Assembly: GCA_964522485.1 (NCBI GenBank)
Contig: CAZFUS010000047.1
Location: forward strand, 1 to 18,833
Origin: Methylohalomonas sp964522485
Lineage (GTDB): Bacteria; Pseudomonadota; Gammaproteobacteria; Methylohalomonadales; Methylohalomonadaceae
Reading direction: 5' to 3'
DNA: 18,833 nt
A program made the position numbers and the translations under genes. This document shows, one piece after another, positions 14,758 through 18,833 of this stretch; the first letter of the stretch is position 1; the number at the start of each line of letters is the position of its first letter. The notes beneath the pieces were generated by a model. It was not told the DNA's origin. It saw only the letters and a list, made by a program, of their open reading frames with translations, and ran no database searches.

Positions 14758-15790
14758 TTTGTTTGACATATTTGAACCCGTCCAGAAAGGCCGGGATACG
14801 ATTCTCGAGCCAGTATTGTGGCCGCCATGGCAGTCGACCGCCGACAAAGCCGACGTGTCCGCCATATTGACTGAGTTCAAACCGGATACTGGGAGACAGG
14901 TCGTCGGCAGCAGGAATACCGGAACGTTCAAGAAACGGATCGTCGGCGGCCTGCAGGATCAGTGTCGGTGTGCGTATGCTTTTCAGAAACGCTCTGGAGC
15001 TGCTGCAACGGTAGTAATCATCGGCGTCACGAAAGCCGTGTAATGGCGCGGTCACATAACCGTCGAAAGCATAAAAGCTGCGCTGATGATCGAGTTTCCG
15101 AAGATCAATGGGACTCTGGATCCGGTTGAATTTTAGCCTGACCTTGCGGCACAGGGCGCGCACCAGCCACCATTGATAAAGCCGTGAAACACCGCGGTTG
15201 AGGCGTCTGGCGCCGCTGGCCAGATCAAACGGCACCGATATCGCACTGGCAGCATCCAGGCCACTGTCGCGGCCGTTGTCCATGCCGCATTCACCAAGAT
15301 ATTTCAGCAGTACGTTACCACCGAGCGAGAAGCCGATGGCGGCCATGACTGCCGGCTGCTCGCGTTTCCGCAACAGGTCTATCACAAAAGCGAGATCGCC
15401 GGTTTCTCCGGAATGGTAACTGCGCGGCAGACGGTTGATCGTGGTGCCACAGCCGCGAAAATGCATCAGGACCGTGCGCCAGCCGGCAGTCGCCAGGGTG
15501 CGCATCAGCCCGGGCAGATAGTGCGATCGATAATTGCCTTCCAGGCCGTGCAGGAGCAGGCAGAGGTGGCGGCTGGCGGGCGGGCCATGCCAGGCCAGTT
15601 CGAGAAAATCGCCATCGGCCAGTTCCAGTCGCTCCCACCGCAACACCAGCGGCCGCTGGTGACGGCAAAAAAACGGCCACAGGGTTTGACTGTGCGGTCC
15701 GGGCAGCCACCAGGCTGGTTTGAAAGGCCGGATTGTGTCAGAGCCGATATGTGAATGCAGTTCGATCGGCTCGCTTTCCGGGTTATTCAA
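14738..15790 (-). CDS. yheT: YheT-like alpha/beta hydrolase
   Basis: Cytoplasmic alpha/beta hydrolase of the YheT/ABHD1-3 group; the natural substrate is uncertain, with esters or lipids likely. The 350 residues begin with the typical FKPAWWLPGPHSQTLWP (23-39), then oxyanion region HGLEG (81-85) and the nucleophile elbow GFSLGG (S155). The acid is in ADDPF (D284) and the histidine in YGGHVGF (H312), so the triad is complete. The start is TTG at 15790, overlapping the upstream gene's stop by 8 bases; there is no internal ATG before the conserved N-terminus. The C-terminal residues ANKPE and the stop codon lie inside an intergenic repeat, suggesting the tail was altered by it. Confidence 0.88.
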   Translation of the reverse strand: MNNPESEPIELHSHIGSDTIRPFKPAWWLPGPHSQTLWPFFCRHQRPLVLRWERLELADGDFLELAWHGPPASRHLCLLLHGLEGNYRSHYLPGLMRTLATAGWRTVLMHFRGCGTTINRLPRSYHSGETGDLAFVIDLLRKREQPAVMAAIGFSLGGNVLLKYLGECGMDNGRDSGLDAASAISVPFDLASGARRLNRGVSRLYQWWLVRALCRKVRLKFNRIQSPIDLRKLDHQRSFYAFDGYVTAPLHGFRDADDYYRCSSSRAFLKSIRTPTLILQAADDPFLERSGIPAADDLSPSIRFELSQYGGHVGFVGGRLPWRPQYWLENRIPAFLDGFKYVKQTANKPE

Positions 15791-16196
15791 AAGCAGCCAT
15801 TACCTCGGCCCCGGTCAAACGTTCGCCATTGTCGCTGAAATCGTAATAGGCCGGTTTTTCGTCGATGAATATGTGCCCCTTCAGAGACAATGCTCCCTGT
15901 TCGTCAAGCGCGCCGGCGGATATCGCCAGTTGTCCGTCAGCGGCACCGAGACCGCGCCAGAACAGACTGCTGCCGCAGCGCTGACAGAAGCCGCGTTCTG
16001 CCCAGTCGGATGAGGCGTACCAACGCAGGTTGTCGCTTTTGTCGATATCGACACCGGCGACATGCATGGCCATCATGGCAGTTGAAGCCCAGCGTCGGCA
16101 CATACCGCAGTGACAGGCCCAGATCTCCGGCTTGGCCGCTGTCACACTGAAACGAACGTCTCCACACAGGCACTGCCCGGTCAACGTCTGCATCAT
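15783..16196 (-). CDS. GFA-family zinc protein (Mss4-like fold)
   Basis: 137 residues of the glutathione-dependent formaldehyde-activating enzyme (GFA) superfamily. Zinc ligand cysteines are all in place: CLCG (C9, C11), CHCGMC (C28, C30, C33) and CQRC (C71, C74). Two zinc ions are bound in the founding family member. The original formaldehyde-glutathione activity is disputed, so a role in formaldehyde detoxification should not be assumed. The start is the first of two adjacent ATGs at 16196; GGGGAG lies just upstream and favours the second at 16193. It follows aguB by 27 bases and overlaps yheT, so the three probably form one operon. Confidence 0.88.
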   Translation of the reverse strand: MMQTLTGQCLCGDVRFSVTAAKPEIWACHCGMCRRWASTAMMAMHVAGVDIDKSDNLRWYASSDWAERGFCQRCGSSLFWRGLGAADGQLAISAGALDEQGALSLKGHIFIDEKPAYYDFSDNGERLTGAEVMAAFE

Positions 16197-16223
16197 GCAC
16201 TCCCCGCCGGTTTGTCGACCGGC

Positions 16224-17114
16224 TCAATCAATGTTGCGTTTGAGTATATCCGCATAGGCATCGATACGCCGGTCGCGCAGATACGGCCATGCCCGGCGGA
16301 TATCTTCGGTGCGCTGCATATCGAGCGTCGCCGTGATGACGGTTTCGCTTGTCGTGTCGGCCTGTGCCAGCCATTCTCCCTGCGGTCCGGTGATGAAGCT
16401 CGAGCCCCAGAACTGGGCTCCCGCAGTCTGGTTGCTGGGATCGGCTTCGAAGCCGATGCGGTTGCTGCTCATAACCGGCAGATTGTTGGCAATGGCGTGA
16501 CCGCGCTGGACTGTCAGCCAGGCTTCGCGCTGGCGCTGTTGTTCGTCGTCGCTGTCGCCCGGATCCCAGCCGATGGCACTGGGGTAGATCAGCAGCTCGG
16601 CGCCGGACAGTGTCATCAGCCGCGCGGCCTCCGGAAACCACTGGTCCCAGCACACCATCACGCCGAGTCTGGCGGTGCCGATTTGAATCGGCCGGAAACC
16701 CAGATCGCCAGGCGTGAAATAGAATTTCTCGTGATAACCCGGATCTTCCGGGATGTGCATCTTGCGGTAGCTGCCGGCAATTGAGCCGTCGCTTTCAATT
16801 ACCACCGCGGTGTTGTGATAGAGACCGGCGCTCCGGCGCTCAAAGATAGAGGCCACAATCGCTATCCCATGCTGTTTCGCCGCCTGGCATAGGGTCCCCG
16901 TGGTAGGACCGGGAATCGGTTCAGCCAGGTCGAACAGCGTCACATCCGTTGTTTTGCAGAAGTAGGGAGTGGCGTGCAGTTCCGGCAGCAGTACAAGCTG
17001 CGCGCCCTGTGCGGCGGCCTGTTCGACACCCTGAAGCGAACGGCTCAGATTGCTCTGTTTATCAGTATCGCCGGCAGAATGCTGGGCGACGGCGACTTTG
17101 AGTTCGCGGGTCAT
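16224..17114 (-). CDS. aguB: N-carbamoylputrescine amidase
   Basis: Hydrolyses N-carbamoylputrescine to putrescine, CO2 and ammonia, the last step of the agmatine route. The 296 residues are the usual length for the nitrilase superfamily AguB group. The catalytic triad is E45 (LLPELHATPYF), K118 (YRKMHIPEDPGYHEKFYF) and C155 (VCWDQWFPEAAR); the long motif blocks are diagnostic of this amidase rather than other nitrilases. The ATG at 17114 has AGGA about ten bases upstream. Its partner aguA lies upstream on the same strand, separated by 336 bases with a repeat element, so it may have its own promoter or be read through. Confidence 0.95.
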   Translation of the reverse strand: MTRELKVAVAQHSAGDTDKQSNLSRSLQGVEQAAAQGAQLVLLPELHATPYFCKTTDVTLFDLAEPIPGPTTGTLCQAAKQHGIAIVASIFERRSAGLYHNTAVVIESDGSIAGSYRKMHIPEDPGYHEKFYFTPGDLGFRPIQIGTARLGVMVCWDQWFPEAARLMTLSGAELLIYPSAIGWDPGDSDDEQQRQREAWLTVQRGHAIANNLPVMSSNRIGFEADPSNQTAGAQFWGSSFITGPQGEWLAQADTTSETVITATLDMQRTEDIRRAWPYLRDRRIDAYADILKRNID

Positions 17115-17450
17115 AAATCTGTGTTCCTGACATAAGTTTCTAAGAGCCGACTTCGGCCGACGATGAAATGCTTATCGCAGGTTGTAATCCGCTCCTATCC
17201 TGTAGTTTGAATCGTAAATAAATCCGCGAATGAACGCGAATGAACGCAAAGGTTAAATTGAAAGAGTCTCAGATCAAGTCATAATGACCTTGATCCCGGG
17301 AACCTCTGGCTGAGTCTCAGCTGCCATGCCCGGGAAGCTCATAGCAGATTTCTCGCTTCGCTCGAAATGGCAACTTGTTCAGACCTTGCTTGCTCAATTT
17401 GCGTTTATTCGCGGACTGTAATCTCTATTTGCTCTATTAACTAGCCACCA
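17115..17450. other. aguA-aguB gap filled by a repeat element
   Basis: No gene is visible. Most of the 336 bases is the inverted-repeat element at 17221-17418. Inside it are short self-complementary stretches, for example CGCTTCGCTCG near 17354 and two CCCGGGA copies near 17295 and 17330. The leftover 17115-17220 is the aguB leader and its ribosome binding site, with no clear promoter. Confidence 0.6.
17221..17418. repeat. Intergenic element bounded by inverted GCGAATGAAC-type repeats, copy 2
   Basis: The left boundary at 17221-17250 holds two perfect tandem copies of GCGAATGAAC (17226-17235 and 17236-17245) followed by GCAAA. The right boundary at 17396-17418, read on the minus strand, is CAGTCCGCGAATAAACGC followed by AAATT. 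The two ends are inverted relative to each other about 200 bases apart. The right end matches the left end of copy 1 over 18 bases. No coding capacity and no target duplication was recognised, so this is MITE- or REP-like at most. Confidence 0.65.
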
Positions 17451-18497
17451 TTATCTATCCACTACCGCCTGCGGTATGTGCATACTGGCGCAATGGAGTA
17501 CGCCGCCCTGCCTGACCATGGCGCGGGCGTCAATACCGATGATCTCACGATCCGGGAACGCGGTCTGTAGCAACTCAAGCGCCTGCGTATCGGCCGGATC
17601 ATTATAAGTCGGTACCAGTACGCACTTATTGATAATAATGAAATTTGCGTACGACGCTGGCAAGGGTTGGCCGTTGGCACCTGCCAGAAACTGCGGTGAG
17701 GGTAGTGCGATCAGCCGGTAAGGCTCGCCGTTCATCTGTCTGAAGGACAGCAGTTCGTTTACCATTGCCCTGATGCTGGTGTAGTTCGGGTTGGCCGGAT
17801 CATCACAGTCGGTATGGACGATCGTCTGTGCATCACTGAAGCGTGCCAGTGTGTCTATGTGGCCATCGGTATCGTCACCGGCCAGATAACCATGGTGTAG
17901 CCATAAAGTCCGATCGCAGCCAAGCTGCTCGGCGAAGAGCTGTTCCCAGGCTATACGATCCATGCCCGGGTTGCGTGAGGCGCCGAGCAGGCAGCGGTTC
18001 GTGGTCAATAGTGTGCCGGCACCGTCGGTTTCCAGACTGCCGCCTTCGAGCACCTGCGGCAGAGCGGTGAGTGAGACATTGCCGAACAGGCCGGCACCGG
18101 TGAGTTTGGCATTCACTTGATCGTCGAGGCCGGCCTCGAACTTGCCGCCCCAGCCGTTGAAGCGGAAGTCCAGTAGCCGTGGTGTATTGTTTTCAAGTAC
18201 CGAAATCGGGCCGTAGTCACGGACCCAGGTGTCGTTGTAAGCGCTGATGATCGGTTTGACGTTATGCTGATTGATGCCGGCGTTTGCAAGCCGTTCGGTT
18301 ATGTGACGGATATGCACGGCATCCTGGGACAAAATCCAGATCGGCTGCACGGCAGTGATGGCACGCACCAGTTCGACGTATAGCGGTTCGATGGCGGCAA
18401 GACTGTCACGCCAGTCAGTAGACTCGTGCGGCCAGGCAATCAGTAGCGCGGCCTGGGGTTCCCATTCAGCAGGGAAACGGCGCCTGTTGCTATTCAT
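17451..18497 (-). CDS. aguA: Agmatine deiminase
   Basis: Converts agmatine to N-carbamoylputrescine and ammonia, feeding AguB. The 348 residues, from the ATG at 18497, belong to the guanidine-modifying (PAD-like) superfamily. Motifs are FPAEWEPQAALLIAWPHE (8-25), NDTWVRDYGP (88-97), EGGSLETDG (151-159), GDDTDGHID (207-215, catalytic H213) and the nucleophile in GGVLHCASMHIPQ (C336). I prefer the start at 18497 to a longer frame from 18575 because it gives the family N-terminus and overlaps the upstream ygfZ stop by four bases (ATGA), a coupled arrangement. It is followed by aguB after a repeat-filled gap. Confidence 0.95.
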   Translation of the reverse strand: MNSNRRRFPAEWEPQAALLIAWPHESTDWRDSLAAIEPLYVELVRAITAVQPIWILSQDAVHIRHITERLANAGINQHNVKPIISAYNDTWVRDYGPISVLENNTPRLLDFRFNGWGGKFEAGLDDQVNAKLTGAGLFGNVSLTALPQVLEGGSLETDGAGTLLTTNRCLLGASRNPGMDRIAWEQLFAEQLGCDRTLWLHHGYLAGDDTDGHIDTLARFSDAQTIVHTDCDDPANPNYTSIRAMVNELLSFRQMNGEPYRLIALPSPQFLAGANGQPLPASYANFIIINKCVLVPTYNDPADTQALELLQTAFPDREIIGIDARAMVRQGGVLHCASMHIPQAVVDR

Positions 18498-18833
18498 GGC
18501 ATGAAATCCACAATCGGACCATCGCTGGCGTTGACATGTAACCGCGTCGTTCCTGTGGCTGCTACCGCAAGGCAACGGCTGTTGCCGTCCGGATGTTCCG
18601 CGCAGTTTACAAGAGCGCCGGCGCGTTCACCGTTGTCGGTATAAAGTGCAGCGCCGGGTTCGGTGGCGGCTCCAGTGATACCGTATTGCAGTCGTTGCTT
18701 GACTTCGCCGCGGTAATGCAGCCGGGCGATGACTTCCTGACCCGGATAGCAGCCCTTGTTGAAATCCAGGCCGCCGCCTTGATCCAGATTGAGCATCTGC
18801 GGCAGAAACTGCTCGGTAACCTTGCTGTCGATC
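18494..18833 (-). CDS. ygfZ: YgfZ/CAF17-like folate-binding protein, C-terminal part
   Basis: The frame is open to the right edge of the window, so only the last 113 codons are present. The diagnostic signature FNKGCYPGQEVIARLHYRG is there, with the invariant cysteine in KGCYxGQE. It is preceded by VTEQFLPQMLNLDQGG, typical of the family. YgfZ uses folate and supports iron-sulfur cluster enzymes and tRNA modification such as MiaB. The TGA at 18494-18496 overlaps the aguA ATG. The partial gene is cut by the window and shows no damage. Confidence 0.92.
   Translation of the reverse strand, partial: IDSKVTEQFLPQMLNLDQGGGLDFNKGCYPGQEVIARLHYRGEVKQRLQYGITGAATEPGAALYTDNGERAGALVNCAEHPDGNSRCLAVAATGTTRLHVNASDGPIVDFMP

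Noticed and set aside
16110..16784. 224-codon plus-strand open frame across aguB
   Set aside because: It is antisense to aguB with its complete catalytic triad; length is explained by GC-rich codon use.
18498..18575. N-terminal extension of agmatine deiminase to 18575
   Set aside because: The extra 26 residues lie inside ygfZ, do not resemble the family N-terminus, and the ATG at 18497 gives the standard start with a four-base overlap.
1..18833. CRISPR array, tRNA or rRNA genes, insertion sequences, phage or toxin-antitoxin genes
   Set aside because: I looked for regular spaced repeats, cloverleaf arms, transposase motifs and small paired ORFs and saw none that hold up.

Overview
The window looks like chromosomal DNA from a gammaproteobacterium. 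Evidence is the ypjD-corC (yfjD) pair divergent from ffh, as in enterobacteria and relatives, plus a MaeB-type malic enzyme with a phosphotransacetylase tail, DsbB, YheT, YgfZ and an AguA/AguB polyamine pathway. No RNA gene, CRISPR array, transposase or phage gene is visible. I cannot name the genus; a free-living, environmental lineage is a guess from the gene mix.

Region 1-5541 is AT-richer than the rest and holds a glycan-modification cassette: a GtrB-like polyprenyl-phosphate glycosyltransferase (397-1407), two different polytopic GT-C/GT39-like membrane glycosyltransferases (1422-2891 and 2937-4655), and a convergent GtrA-like flippase (4676-5140). Together these are the parts of a GtrA/GtrB/Gtr(X) system: charge undecaprenyl phosphate with one sugar, flip it, and transfer it outside the inner membrane. 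The first 55 bases of the window exactly copy an internal piece of the corC gene at 6510-6564, so the cassette lies between a corC fragment and intact corC. This may be a real duplication or junction, or an assembly-end artefact.

Region 5542-9215 is core: corC/yfjD and ypjD on the minus strand, divergent from ffh (SRP54) on the plus strand. Region 9216-13915 carries maeB, a translationally coupled ABC exporter pair (ATPase and ABC-2 permease), and an HU/IHF-family DNA-binding protein ending at a strong hairpin. maeB and the ABC ATPase both lack a clear ribosome binding site and are each preceded by a short ORF that overlaps their start codon.

Region 13972-18833 is entirely minus strand: the 5' truncated ygfZ overlaps aguA by 4 bases; then come aguB, a GFA-family zinc protein overlapping yheT, and dsbB. 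AguA and AguB convert agmatine to N-carbamoylputrescine and then to putrescine. Two intergenic gaps (14511-14757 and 17221-17418) are bounded by inverted copies of the same short repeat built on GCGAATGAAC-like decamers, so they look like two members of an intergenic repeat family.

Most of the window is ordinary. The parts worth a second look are the 55-base duplication, the unusual Gtr-like cassette, the paired inverted repeats, and the short coupled leader ORFs.
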